Assembly: GCA_029783825.1 (NCBI GenBank)
Contig: JAREIK010003421.1
Span: 388,802 to 452,801 of the forward strand
DNA length: 64,000 nt
Direction of reading: 5' to 3'
Source of the DNA: Sapria himalayana
Taxonomy: Eukaryota > Streptophyta > Magnoliopsida > Malpighiales > Rafflesiaceae
The first letter of the stretch is position 1. Every line of letters starts with the position of its first letter. Made by a program: the position numbers and the translations under genes. Positions 1 through 12,713 of this stretch are shown in pieces. The notes under the pieces were generated by a model, which was given only the letters and a program-made list of their open reading frames with translations, was not told the DNA's origin and searched no databases.

Positions 1-1179
1 TGACATTCCTATAAATATCAATGAGGAAGAATATGTTGCTAAATATTACGACAGCAAAGGGATATTAGTTTTCGTTGCTAATTATGTGACGGAAACATTA
101 GAAACATATCATCCATTCCTAAAAAAGTAACTAATCAATAAATATATTCATGACTCCATTTCTATTTAAAAACAAATTTAGAAATGGAAAAAATTCATTT
201 CTATAGTCTACGACAGGTAAAAGTAGTATTTATGTAATTTTTGTATATTATATACAATATACAATTACATACATAAATTATATCACATATAATCAAATAA
301 GCAAATTCACATATTATTTATCAAATAATATTCACATAATATTTATCATATTTTAAAATTTTATATAACAAAAATAAATGTCCAGAGATTTCAATAAATA
401 ATTTATAACAAATATTTAAAAACTTTTAACATTAAAACTATTAATTCGGATCAAAAACAAACGTTGCAAAAAAATAATAGTACATCACAAATAACTACGA
501 ATCTTTTTCTTGAAGTGTATTGTCATCTGGAAATCTGGATGGATTTCTTTATGATAATGAAAAATAGTTGATGCCTTTGCCATCTTGCATATTATTTTTT
601 CAATTTTCAGAATCTTTTGTTGTATTTTTTGTATCTCTTTTAAATCTTTCAGTTTTTTTTTTCAATTCTTCAATTTTATTTTATATCATTTTATTCTTTT
701 GTTATATCTTCTCATTATTTCTTTGCGATAATTCCTAACAAACAAAACCTAGATAATGATGATGATGATGTAGAACTCCAAATAAAACCTAGATGCATGG
801 TACCAGACTGTACACTTACCATTTTTTCGGCTCCACTCTAACAATTTGAAAATAAATATGTGCAATATCAATCTCTTGCGGCCTTGTAGAAGTATCTGTC
901 AATTATGAAACAATTACAATCATATTTTCAATAATTTCCTACAATTATTAAAATACAACATAACATATCAATTGTTATATTAACATAAATTTTATACTAT
1001 CAAAACAAACTGTCTTCTCCCTACTACAAAATATTTTTTAAAAAAAAATTATTAATTATATTTTGAGTTTATAAAAAATAAATTATTAGTTATAGTAAAA
1101 AGATATATTTGAGTTTACATTTATTTACAGTCAATGCCAAATAATGAATTTTTTTTCTTTTAGTATTTTCAATTATAAA

Positions 1180-1330
1180 ATTAAACTACACGTACAAATT
1201 GAGAACCTTATATTAATATCATTTGAGCGTTTGTCCACCAATGATCCATCATTCTTTTTGTACATTCACTTGAATATCTCAACCGATATTGGTGGAACTC
1301 CTAATTCAACCTAATATAAATAAAAATTTG
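1180..1330 (-). pseudogene. Second CACTA ORF relic (Transposase_24/Ptta-like)
   Basis: In reverse complement the stretch reads VELGVPPISVEIFK, a stop, then MYKKNDGSLVDKRSND. This resembles the conserved core of the plant Ptta/En/Spm (Transposase_24) accessory transposase, which lies downstream of TNP2 in CACTA elements. Position and strand fit. Only this core is recognisable; the rest of 1-2900 is AT-rich and too decayed to read. Confidence 0.45.
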
Positions 1331-2939
1331 TTACTATTAAAATACATCTTTCATTATGACACAAATATTATTCTTTTGATTATAAAAATATGAATAATGA
1401 CAAAAATTAAATGATAAATGTACCAGATCTACCAAATATTAATATGTTGCCTTTGAACCTCCATATGTTTTGAAGGTCTTGATTATTCACCTATTTTTTC
1501 TGATCGACGATTATGTGAGACCACATGGAACAGTGTCGTGAACTTCTCATTATTCCAGTAATTTCACCACTTTATCCAAACACCAAGGGGAACACTATTG
1601 GACTTTGCATCTTTATCATATTTTTTTCTCTATTTATCAAACTTATTATTGTATCTCGCACTTATCATATGTTTCCATATATTTTTCACGGATACCACCA
1701 AAGCATTATTTCATTTATATTTTTTCTCTAAAAACCAAATAAAATAATAATACATTTCAATACATTAATTTTAAGTGTGTATCTTATTATACCAAAGTGA
1801 AAAAAAAAAGTAGATGCATTAAATATTGACCTAAAATTTTTCTCAATAAAATTCTTTCATATTGGAGGGGCACTTTGTTTCACTTTATTCTTTTTGCAAC
1901 TAGTTTCTCTTTAAATATCTTCCCGATTGTATGAGAAACAAAAGGATAGAACTAATAAATAATTTAAAATTATCACGTAGATATACATATAAACAAAATA
2001 CGTGTATTTAAAAATTGTTATATATTTTTTATTTTCATTCACATTTCATTTTATATTTAAATTAAATGAAAAAAAAAGAATAATGATAAAGAATGAATGT
2101 AATTAATTTAAGAATCTTAAGTATTGTTTATTACTAATTGTGGGCCAAATGAAGATTTTTCCATTGCTTGGCATGCAAATTAAAGATTGTGAATATCCTG
2201 TGGGTATCACTGCTGCAATATCAATACATGGGCCTCCTAAGATATGTTGACCGAAATTATGAGTATCTTATAGTAAAGAAAGAGATAAAGATGAAATATC
2301 TATGGTAGTAAATCCGCTTATGATATGATAAGAGAATGCTAAATTTTTTTAAGTATGTGTAGGAGAATGAAAAAAGGCATTTGTAGTATTGTCATCACTG
2401 AATACATGAAGATTTCTTTCTCCACAAATTATTTGTTGACTTCTTTTGCCCCTCTCCATACTTTGAGAACCTCGACCACTTAAATGATTACCTCTCATAC
2501 CTAAATTAAGTTACATAAATATCAAAATATACAAAGATAATAAAAATATATATGAAATATTATAATAACATAAATTAATGAAAAAATACAGACACATTAG
2601 AAAAAATGATTAAAATATTTTAATTTAACATCCACTTTTAACAATTACAAATTAAGAATGAGAAAATAACAATGCAGTTAATAAATTTCTAGTCATCATC
2701 AAAACTTTCTAAGTAATCATCTCTATCTATATATTCAGCATCATCTGATTCTACAATTAATTTCTCATCATTATTTTCTTCAACATTGTCATCATGAATC
2801 TCTAAATAATTTTCACCTTCACCAAGTAAAGTTTGAAGGCCATAATCTACCCACGAATGATAGAATGAACTTTCACATTATTCTCGTGAAATATTGATAC
2901 ACGCGATGAAGTGACCATAACATCATTTTCAACAATTTA

Positions 2940-5640
2940 AACTTATGATCTATGTTTTATTTTACATATTGCCCACCAGCAATATGGATTTTTTCTTGTG
3001 GTTGGATATGTGGTGCAACATGCTTGTTCAGCTTGTACTATAAAAATAAATAGCTTATACTTTAGATAAAATTTATTATGGTTCACGTACACATCAACAA
3101 AGTTTTATTGATGATAAATTCTAATATCCATATTTGGAATTGGATCAAACCATTCACATTTAAACAGAACAATCCACTTAATTGATAAAGCATGATACTC
3201 CATGTGTAGAATTTTAATTAATCACCATGAAAATTAGTTGTACACGAAGTATAATTAGGCCCCTTGATGTAAATATCACTATTCATTGCAGCTCTATTTG
3301 AACCATGTTTCAAAATATAAAATTTGTAACCATTTACATAATGTATGGGATATCTCTGTAAACTTCGTGATGGTCCTTTTGCAAGATCATTTATTTGTTT
3401 GTTATAAATATTTAATGAAGAAAATTATACTTACAAAATGATAAAGGACAAATTCATACATATATATTATTGCATGTAATTGTTTAAAACCCTGAATGAT
3501 AAGTTATATACCAACATATTTTTCAAACTAATTTGCAAAATTCTATCAAGCTTTGCATCGATTGATTCGTCATCAATATGAGGTTCTCTTTGACTTAACT
3601 CCTTAGCAGATATTCTTCAAAAATAAAATTGAAGATACTTTGATTAATTAAAATGTTATATCGCATACAATGACAAAAATATTAGAATATGAAATTATTA
3701 TAAATTTTACTTAGTATAAGATATAACTTCTTCATAGTTCAACAAAATATATGTGTGTGTAGCATAATATCCTAAGTCATCCAAAAAGTATCTCTATATT
3801 GCTTTACAATATGATCTACCCCCTTGTATGAAAAGAGATAGCATATCAATTTCATCTGATTCATTCCTCATACCATATACATTATTTGGTGACAATATTT
3901 TATGTTGATTATACAATTATGGTTGAAAATAGTACACACAAAATATTGAAGTCTCTTCAACCAAGTAGGCATTGCATATCAATCCTTTGACATTGGCTTT
4001 ATTTCGAATATTATTTTTAAATTTTCTAAGATATCTGAAATTGATATATATTAGAAAAAAAAAATAATCAGCAGATAAATTAAAATTTATATATTAACAA
4101 ATGAAAAATATATTACCTCTCAAATGGATAATTCCATTTATCTTGCATGGGACCTACTATCATGAATTGTAAGACAAGTAGGCTAGGAGATGTTCTGTGG
4201 AATTAAAAAAACTAGGAGGAAAAATATGCTCAAGCTTGCATAAAATTATGGGAATGTTATTTTATAATTGCTCCAATTTTTTCTTTCTTAAAATATTGCA
4301 AGTGAGATTCTTAAAAAAATATTTATTTTAATCATTGATTCTCAAATATTTTGCGAAACTAATTCACAAAATACTATGGGTATTAGTCTCTGTATGAACA
4401 CATGGCAGTCATGCCTTTTCATTCCGAATAACTTACGCTTCTCCATATCAACACATCTTCCCATGTTAGATGTATATCCGCCAGGGAACCTGAGCTCCAT
4501 TAGCCATTTACATAGAGTTTCATTTGCATCCTTTTCAAAACTAAAATAAGTTTTAGGAAATTTATTTGTTGATTCATTCATATGAAACAATGAACGTGAA
4601 TATAACTCTTTCAGTCCCCTCTTGATTTGGTATTATCTTTTGTTTTTCCCTACACATTCATTATAGTTCTTTTTAATATACAGCATATCTAAGTAATGTC
4701 TATTAAGATTTATTTTCCAATGTGGCAAATTCCAATAGATACTTTTTTTCTTACGATCATAATGATAAAGCTTTAAAATTTTCATATTAATGTAATTTGC
4801 ATCAATATCTATAATATTTTTGAACTCATATCTTTCAATTATTTCTAATATCTCATCACTTGACTTTAAGGGTGGTATACTTTTAACAACTTTATGGTCT
4901 TTCTTAAATGTATCAATATTCATCCAAAATAGATATTTCACATGAAAAAATTTACAATGATTATCAAAGCAAGAAGTCTTTCCACTTTTACTCAGATAAA
5001 ATGCTTATGAGTCCTCCATGTGATAAGGATGAGCTATTTTCCTTACAGTATTTCATCCGGATAATATTGAATATACAGGAAAATCACATATAATCCACAT
5101 TAGTGCTACACACATTTTAAAGTTCTACTTTCTAGATATATCATTTGTTTCGACACCTTCCTCTTACAAATTTTTGAGTTCTACTATAAGGGGCTGCAAA
5201 AAAACATTTAATTTGCCTTTTTGTCTTTTTGGACTGGGCACAATAACACATAAAAACATGTATTCATATTTCATGCACATCCATGCTATTAAATTATAAG
5301 GTGTAACAATAACTGGCCATGAAGAGTATTGTTTCCCTATTTGTCAAAATTACTGAAATCTATCACAATCCTAATCAAACATTTTAACTATCATCTGCAA
5401 ATGATAGATGACAATCATCAAAATAATTCCAAGAAAAAGAATGAGTAATGTCGTATCATGTCATATTTAATAACATAATCTTTGTGTCAACTCATATCAT
5501 TAGCAGTATTATCAAATACAAATAATCTTTGCAGACGAGGAGTCGATGAGAAATAATATATCTTCTTGTGAGAAATATTTGTCTTTTACTTTTTATATTT
5601 TGTATTTTTTTATGCCGAGGATAGTTCTAAAAATTATATA
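2940..5640 (-). pseudogene. Decayed TNP2-type CACTA transposase with DUF4218 and DUF4216 parts
   Basis: Conceptual translation across frameshifts follows the TNP2 family in order. It gives SSWPVIVTPYNLIAWMCMKY and VFLQPLIVELKNL (5330-5165), NFKMCVALMWIICDFPVYS (5130-5060), GKTSCFDNHCKFF (about 4980), KKKSIYWNLPHWKINLNRHY (4755-4690) and GYTSNMGRCVDMEKRKLFG with KRHDCHVFIQRLIPI (4475-4380). Next come a DUF4218-like region including LCKLEHIFPPSFFNS (4240-4190), an apparent retained intron near 4030-4120, and NAYLVEETSIF (about 3960). Last is a DUF4216-like stretch FKCEWFDPIPNMDIR then QAEQACCTTYPTTRKNPYCW (3165-2970). Many stops and frame changes make it non-functional. It would have catalysed cut-and-paste transposition. 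Confidence 0.8.
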
Positions 5641-5988
5641 TAATTCATATAACTGGCATATTCATAATGATGCTTTGAGTGGCCATATTTTATCATAACA
5701 CCTTTCTGAAAAATGATGTTTTAACTTTAATTTTATTAGTCTGCCCACTACAAATAATTTTGAGTGGTCATATGGATTACCTTCCCAAACCTCTTCTTTT
5801 AAAGCCTTTAGTATTTTAAAAAATTATTTTGCTGATTATATAGAGATATCATCAATGATATCCGGATTTAATGAAGGATGAATAATATTATTCAAAATTG
5901 TTTCACATGTATCAATGGGATTAGCAAATTTCATTACAATAGTTGAATTAATATTTCTATATACATATTGTTTAGTTATTTGTGGGAC

Positions 5989-6193
5989 CAAAGATAAAAA
6001 TTTCTGATATATCCACTGATATATCTCCGATTTATCCATAAATTCTAAGTATCGATATATTCATTAAGATCGATATATCTATCCTTGATTAGTGCTCACA
6101 TGCAAATACACACCAATATATCTTCGATATATCCGATATATCCATAAAATCCAAGTACCAATATATCCGTAGAAACTGATATTTTAATCCTTG
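5989..6193. mobile_element. 205-bp MITE rich in gatatatc, nested in the CACTA element
   Basis: The copy is flanked by tgtgggac (5981-5988) and tgtgggat (6194-6201), an 8-bp target duplication with one mismatch. Its ends are imperfect inverted repeats (caaagataaaaatttctg against caaggattaaaatatcag). Internally it repeats gatatatc-type motifs. A second copy in opposite orientation lies at about 23285-23455. Confidence 0.65.
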
Positions 6194-7363
6194 TGTGGGA
6201 TAACTATTTCATCGTGTTTATACCAAACATAATAGTTGCTAACAAATCCATTTACAAGATGATATCTTATTTTTTTCATCCATAAATTTAGGCTATTTTT
6301 CAGTAAATGCAATAAATTCAGCAATCCCATTTATAAATTCATCAGTCAAAAACTTATATTTCAAACTTGCATTCATCCATTAATGATTAGGTCATATAAT
6401 ATTTTTTATTCTTGTAACACATAACATTAATATTTTTGGAATTATAATAATATATATAAAATATATTTCTAATAAAGATGTAATATTTTTACAAAATTGC
6501 ATAAATAAAACAAATAAGTTATAGTAAAATAAGTATTAGATAATTTTTGATTTAAATCAAAAAAGGTGAGTTGTTCCCAAGTAATTTTGTCAATTTGTTA
6601 CATTTTAACTATTCTAACTGTATATCCTACTTATATTTTTTCCATTATTATTGTTATAGAAATTTAGTAATTGTTTTAATAATTATAAATTGTTTATTGT
6701 TAAGGTTACACCATTAAATGAATTATTTAATTTTGAAATTATTAAATATTATTTAATTCTAGTAAGGAAACTAAATGGAATATAAATTTGGTGGTATTAA
6801 CTATATGGCAATAACAAAATACATAAAACTATCATAAATCACTTAGGTTACAAAAAAAAATTACATATAAAAGTATAAGGAAAAAATATAAAAAATGTAA
6901 ATAATTTATAATTTATCAATTATATTTATAATAATTCAGCAAAATAATCAAATAAAACTCAATATAAATGTTAAAAATGGAAAAAAAATTAAATGTGATA
7001 TGAAAATGCACATATGGAAGTATTCCCGAATACAAAACATATGGAATATAATAAAAATCATAATTTCATACATCAATTACGGATGAAAATCATGTTGAAC
7101 AATATATGAAAGATAGGTAATCCACACATAAAGCGGATGAAATCATAATTTAATTTTTCGTCACATAATCATTTTAATTTATATAGTGACGGATTTAAAA
7201 TCCCTCTCAATAATAAGAACAGATACGATTTTCATTTTTGATTATAAATGGATGAAAATATTTTTATCGCTAAATTCCACACAAACATAACTACTTCGTG
7301 GATTATTTAGCGACAAAATAAAAAAACTTGAACTTTTCCATTGCAAAACGATGGAAATTTTAT

Positions 7364-7575
7364 CCGTTTCACTTTTTAACTGGTTTTATTTATTCCGTTT
7401 CACTTTTTACTTGATTTTATTTATTCCGTTTCACTTTTTGCCTGGTTTTATTTATTTCGTTTCACTTTTTGCCTGGTTTTATTTATTCCGTTTTACTTTT
7501 TGCCTGGTTTTATTTATTTCATTTCAGTTTTTCCCTGATTTTATTTATTCCATTTCTAATCCATTTCAAAATTAT
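7364..7575. repeat. 31-bp minisatellite, about 7 copies, subterminal in the CACTA element
   Basis: The unit carries ccgtttcactttttgcctgg and recurs with starts at 7364, 7395, 7426, 7457, 7488 and 7519, that is, every 31 bp, with slow decay towards 7575. Tandem subterminal repeats are usual in CACTA elements, where they bind transposase. The open frame across it is only an effect of the repeat. Confidence 0.85.
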
Positions 7576-7642
7576 TCCTAATGTTTGAAATGGATTTGGG
7601 CAGTTCTATTTTCCATTTCTAAATGGTTTATTTTTTATAGTG

Positions 7643-8400
7643 AAGAAGCATGTGAGAAATCCATCATAGCCACACATCACTAGAATCCCTATATTTCTTA
7701 GTCATCTTATGGAACAGCTCGCCTACCAACTCATGATGCTCCGTCCGTTGGTATAATTCTAGGAGTATAAAATGGATGCTATTTGGGTCACATTTCTATA
7801 ATTCCCTTCAAAATACTTTGTTGATGTCTTCCTACAACTAAGAAAAATTACTAAAGAGTTTCAAAAAAGAAATAACTTGGATTGTGAACACCCATCATTT
7901 TACTATCTTATCATTACCTATGGTGGTTTCCCATATTTGTATTCCAAATTGAGGTAGGCCACCTAAATATATAGCTTTTCATTCTCCTCCCAAAAGTTTA
8001 TTATTTGTAGAGCTTTGCCAAAACTCAAAAACAAATAGTTTTACATATGAACGAACACAATTAGGAGCTCCACTTGCCTAGACTTAGCTTTGATTAGATC
8101 AAAATTAAGAGAGGTTATATCTTAGTTTTGATTGAATTCAAGAGAATATAACATGACCTCTCTAATTTATTTGGGTAAGACTTGTCGAGATATGTACCTC
8201 TCTAAGACCTAACATTAGGTTGGAGTCTAGTCCACTAGGTACGACAAATACGATTAGGAGCTTTATTGGCCAATACTTATCATTTATTAGATCAAAATTA
8301 AAATACATTGTGCCTTAAAGTGATACAATATGTCTTCTCCCAATCCCAAGTACAATAAGTCAGATTCAATATAGTTACACACAATCTTTTTGAAGAATTA
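7643..8400 (-). pseudogene. Partial RRP5 duplicate (exons 34-35 and introns), cut by CACTA
   Basis: This stretch aligns end to end with 21075-21835 of the intact gene. It covers part of exon 35, the 104-bp intron, exon 34 and the first copies of the intron tandem repeat. Because introns are kept, it arose from DNA and not from mRNA. It is damaged: the CGA arginine codon at 21097-21099 corresponds to TGA at 7664-7666, and many other C-to-T/G-to-A differences are present. The homology starts at the first base after the CACTA terminus, so the transposon most likely jumped into the duplicate and the rest of it should lie left of the window. Confidence 0.85.
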
Positions 8401-8412
8401 GAGATAAAAATA

Positions 8413-8580
8413 TAAAAGTCTAGTGAATCATTTTATGATCAATATTTTTTTTTATAATTATAATATTCTTATTAATTTTTGTTTTGAATTGTTTATTAAA
8501 TAAATAAAATTTAATCATAAACTTAAACCCTAAAACCATAAAAAATATATTGATCATGAAATTATTCTCTAGACTTTTGT
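8413..8580. mobile_element. Small palindromic MITE-like repeat
   Basis: The ends are inverted repeats: aaaagtctagtgaatcattt on the left and attattctctagactttt on the right, followed inward by tgatcaatattt and its complement. The interior is AT-rich. The right arm is also the beginning of the dispersed repeat shared with 36262-37108. Confidence 0.5.
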
Positions 8581-9362
8581 ATCATTATGATCACAAAATT
8601 AAGTTAAATAAATAAAAATATATATATATATATACTTGAAATGACTAGAATACTTCCTTATAATACAAGTGTTTCAAAATATTTTTGAGAAATAATTTTA
8701 ATAATCATCTATCTGATCAATTAAATATATTCAACCATTTACTATCATGTGCCTTTTAAGTAGAGATGTCAACTTAATCAAATGGCTTGGATCATGTCTA
8801 GTGAGATAACTCACAGCATGCCAACAAAGTCATGCATTAATTCGCCTATGTGTTTCACGTGCCACTCGTGCATGTTGAGAACAACTCAAGCCAATGCATG
8901 GGTAAAGCACGAAACCAAACTCGAGCCTATGCCATGGCATTGTGCCTGGCATGAGCACCGACCAAGGACATGCCCGACACAAACCCAAGGCAAGGACGCA
9001 TGCCCCAGCAAGGGTCATGCCTGATGATAGGTAGGCTTCGAGCCAATATGGCATTAACTTTTATACTTATAGAATAATGTGTCATGATGGGATGTCCTTG
9101 AATTGGATTATGCTTAACATAACACAACAGCCTATTTGATCCAAATAAAATGAGACTTGCCAACCTGATAAAGCCCATTAGACATCTTTACTTTTCAAAT
9201 CTTATATCTTAGAGAAAAATTATTTAATTTATCTTTTTAAATTTTCAAGAATGTATATTTTGTTCCGGTTTTCTCTCCAATACATAATAAAATATCATCT
9301 CAACCTATGAGTTGCTCCAATCACTTCTACCTACATATATATATGATTAGAAAACTCATTTT
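8546..9362. repeat. Dispersed repeat, copy 1 (0.8-0.9 kb)
   Basis: This copy aligns with 36262-37108, from the block with attgatcatgaaattattc to the block with caacctatgagttgctccaa and gattagaaaactcatttta. Both copies hold the same inner 0.43-kb hAT-like insertion at the same place. The parent family is not recognised. No coding potential survives. Confidence 0.7.
8761..9190. mobile_element. 0.43-kb nonautonomous hAT inside dispersed repeat copy 1
   Basis: It starts tagagatgtcaacttaatca and ends with gacatcttta, imperfect hAT inverted repeats of the tagaggtgtc type that is common in this window. Flanks cttttaag and cttttcaa look like a decayed 8-bp target duplication. The interior has cat/gcc-rich DNA (for example the tgccatggcattg area) that gives chance open frames on both strands. 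Confidence 0.65.
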
Positions 9363-9399
9363 ATGTGTGAAACAAGTTGATTTTGATTATTCTTTCGAC

Positions 9400-12300
9400 T
9401 AGGTCTGGTGTCACATTGAGTTTTAATTTTTCAATGTCTCATTTGTCACCCCCAAAAGAACTCTTTGACGAGCATTTCAAGGAGTCCAGTTTTGGACTGG
9501 TTGCTAATGCTTTTTATCCAATCATTTGTCCTTCCAGAACGATATCTCTCAATTTCCTACGTGACACACCATGTTATACTTTGCCAGACATGCCTCACTT
9601 TTGAATCATCTCTATAGAAGATTGTCTATGAAACGATTCTTGAGGGTCAGGTATCCCATGCCCCCATATCTACTCAAAATATTGTTGAGGAGTGATTCCT
9701 TTGTATGGATCTCCCACCAGATCTTGATTTCCATAGCCTTTGTGATGTCCCTGAGGTTGCAGAATCCGAGTCCACCCTCTTTGTATGGCTTGCAAAGGTT
9801 CGTCCACCTAGTCCACCTCATGTGCTTGAGGCCTTTTCCATGCCCCCAAAGGAACCTGGGCATAAGCCCCTCCATCATATTTATGGTGACTGCGGGGGGG
9901 TTGATGGTCTGCATCAGGTAGAGATGGATGACTGATATGACATGCTTGATCAGAATAATCTTGTCTCCTTTTGAGAGGAGCTTATTTGACCAGCCCTCTA
10001 TCACTCTCTTGAACTTCTCGATTATGTTGTCCAAGTATTCACTCTTGTTGTTGCCCTTGAACAATGTGCAGCCTAAGTACGTGATGAGCTATAACACCAT
10101 TTGGGGTGTTGTGCTCGTCTTGCAATAGAAAGTATTTTTTTGCAGGTTGACTTTCTGGCCCGAGATTGCCTTGTACCTCGCTAATATCCCCTTGACCTTG
10201 CTTATCGAGCTCATTTGGCCATTGGTGAATATTATCATGTCGTCGGCATTGGCTAGGTAGTTGACCATGACCTAGCTACCGATTAGGTACATGATGCCCA
10301 GATTATTTCTATAGAGATTATTGAGCATCTCGAGAGGTACTCTACCACCGAGATAAATAGAGTCGGGGATAGTGGATCCCCTTGTTGGAGGCCTCGCGTG
10401 GGCTAAAAGAATCCCACAGCTTCACCATTGATCATCATGAAGAACCAATTCCGTGAGATACATAGTGGGACTATATTGTTCCACTCGTTCGGGAAACCCA
10501 TTTTTGACATCATATTCAGGATGAATGACCAATCCACCATGATATATGCATTTTCCATGTCAAGCTTGATGATCAAGTTTCCACCTTTATTATTCTTGGT
10601 TATGAGGTGAGTGAGTTCCTGTACCAATATGATATTATTAAAAATATTCCTATCTGGGATGAGACTCACCTGGTTCTCGGGGATGCATTAATGAAGTATC
10701 TTTTTGACACTCCCTTCCAAGATCTTGGCAATAGTCTTTGTACAAGGTATTGCACAGATTGAACGGCCTGAACTCCTTTGAACTTTGTTTGGATTTTTCT
10801 TTAGGTATAGAGTGATCATGGTGCTGGTTAAGAATTTGGAAAGTTCTTCGCCTCCGAAGAAGCTACAGCATCCCTCCCAGATCTCATCATTTGCTATGTT
10901 CCATTAGGTCTTGTAGAATGAGGAGAATTCGTCCGTGTCCGGGACATTGTCAAAGTTGATCGCGAAGATCGCCTCTTTCACCTCGTCCCTAGTGGGGGCC
11001 CTGCATAGTTCCCTTCCATCCTCCGTGGAGATGTCACGAGTGATGTACTCGAGGCTGTCCTCTTGGACATCGATCTTTGTGAACAGGTCCTAAAAGAATT
11101 TGACCCATGATTCCCTAATAGACTCATCTCTCTCGCGTAGTACATCCTTGTTATCCACGATCTGGTGGGCGTGGGATTTCTTTGTTCTTGTCGAGGGAGT
11201 GAACAAATTTTAAATTCTTATCACCCTCTCGCGGCCACTTTATAGCCAACTTTTGTTTCCAGTATATCTTTTCTTTGAAGACTTCCTCCTGTGTGTTTTG
11301 TGCCTTTTTGAGAGATTCCTTGGAGACTTCGTCTCTCTTAGAGTCCTAGTCATTATTTTGCTTTTAGAACCTGATCCTCAACTTTCTTGATGTTTTGGTC
11401 TTTTGGAAGATATCACCCAAAATATTTTTGTTCCAAGCCCTCAAACCATGCTTTTGGTGGAACAACTTGTGGGCCCATTTCCTCAATTCGCTCTAAGTCT
11501 CACTCGTGTGGTGATTCCAATTCATTTTAACAAAGATATTAAAGTATGTGTGTTTCATCCACATGTGCTAGAACTTGAAGGAGATCTTCCTTCCTTGTGC
11601 ATCATTCAACCACTGGATCAGCAGTGGTGTGTGTCAGACATCGTTCGATTTTGGTGCATGAATCTCATCATGTAGAACTTTTTGTTCCAGAGATGATTTA
11701 TCAAGGCCATGTCTAGTCTGACCCATATTTTCCTCGCGGTCCACGTGTACTCCAATCATTCGAAACTAGGGTTCATGAGGCCATAGTCAAGGATACAATT
11801 ATTGAAGTCTCCCATGGAACGTGGTCTTGGTAGGCTTCCTCCTACCTTCTAGTTGCATTTTGAGATGGTGTCGAAGTCGCCCACTACTAGCCATGGTTGG
11901 CTGACCCCCTGTGTTATCTTACTAAGCTAGGACCACAGATATATTCTTTAAGGTATGCTATATTTAGCATACACAACGGATACATCGAACCTATGTTTGC
12001 ACATATTACCCGTGGCTTCGAGGTATACCACTTGGGGCGTGCATCTGCCAAAGATTCATATCATATTGGTCAGGTTGTTCCACGCCAGGTCAAAATTGAA
12101 TTTTAGTCTAAATTCCTCAAGTTTGTTGTCCTTGAAAAAGGGTTCGATGACTGCCAAAAGTACCACATCATGCATCTTGCATAGGTTATGTACTCTCCTA
12201 ATTACGTTAGACTTTCCTAATCCTCACATATTCCATACTTTTCACTCTAGGTCATCTCTTTGGGGCTGTCTGAGCTTGCCGCATCCCCCCCGTTCGGCCT

Positions 12301-12713
12301 CCATCCATAAAGGACCGAGTCCACCATTGAGCCACACTTGCTCAGTGAGAATGAGACATTCATATTGAAGTTACACACTGGGCACTCCCTATCTGGTGAT
12401 CCTGTGTGTTCTTTCCCTGGGGGGGGGGGGGGGGGGGGGGGGGGAGATTTTGAGGAGTGTCTCAAAGGCCTCTTTTGGGCCCCAGCCCTCATCGTTCCCA
12501 TGATCCGCCTCCTTGGGGCTGACCGAATCCCCTTCAGGAAGCGTGCTGGCTCTCGTGTCATGTTGTGGGTTCCCTCCTGGGTAGTACTGGATGATCATGT
12601 GATTTTCCCATGTATGATCCTCATGTATAGTTCTCGCCTTGGCTCCCAAATCTAAGGTTTTCGGGAGCCCAAGTAGGGTCACCCCGATCGTGTTGCATGG
12701 AATGATCACTAGG
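9400..12713 (-). pseudogene. Decayed L1-type LINE (endonuclease and reverse transcriptase)
   Basis: Read in reverse complement, the order is that of plant LINEs. A short proline-rich upstream frame precedes an endonuclease start resembling WNVRGLG (GLGKSNVIRRVHNLCKMHDV, about 12220-12150), then PWLVVGDFDTI (about 11890). A linker region follows, then the reverse transcriptase: SLIPDRNIFNNIILVQELTH and IIKLDMENAY (10665-10545), NYLANADDMIIFTNG (10265-10215) and the thumb-like LLSKGDKIILIKHVISVIH (about 9975-9915) with FLWGHGKGLKHMRWTRWTNL. In the catalytic box the tyrosine of YADD is Asn (codon at 10248-10250). Stops and frameshifts are frequent. The hAT at 12714 cuts its 5' side. Confidence 0.85.
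12419..12444 (+). repeat. Uninterrupted run of 26 G
   Basis: The run lies in the 5' part of the LINE relic. On the minus strand it would encode polyproline. No other homopolymer of G or C in the window comes near this length. The true length may be uncertain because sequencing of such runs is error-prone. Confidence 0.9.

Larger units (their letters stand above)
1..7642 (-). mobile_element. CACTA (En/Spm) DNA transposon, right part; left end outside window
   Basis: The right terminus reads in reverse complement CACTATAAAAAATAAACC, ending at 7642, which is the CACTA-type inverted repeat. Inside it lie a 31-bp minisatellite and AT-rich subterminal DNA with repeated gcgacaaaat and gtgacgg motifs (7080-7330), then a minus-strand TNP2 transposase relic and a second transposase-like relic near 1180-1330. 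Similar gtgacgg and acgacag motifs near 30-100 suggest the left subterminal region may begin close to the window start, but no left terminus is visible. Every coding part is interrupted by stops and frameshifts, so the copy is dead. The element lies directly against the RRP5 fragment; a 3-bp target duplication (perhaps aag at 7643-7645) can be tested only with the other end. Confidence 0.8.

Noticed and set aside
7351..7581. Hydrophobic protein with repeated LFIPFHF-like words, or a CRISPR-like array
   Set aside because: It is the translation of a 31-bp tandem minisatellite. There are no spacers between the units and the genome is a plant's.
8782..9178. Open frames on both strands
   Set aside because: They fall inside the 0.43-kb nonautonomous hAT and are not conserved in the second copy at 36483-36915.
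12247..12709. Proline-rich protein of about 105 residues
   Set aside because: The proline run is the 26-G tract read on the minus strand; the rest is the decayed upstream part of the LINE.
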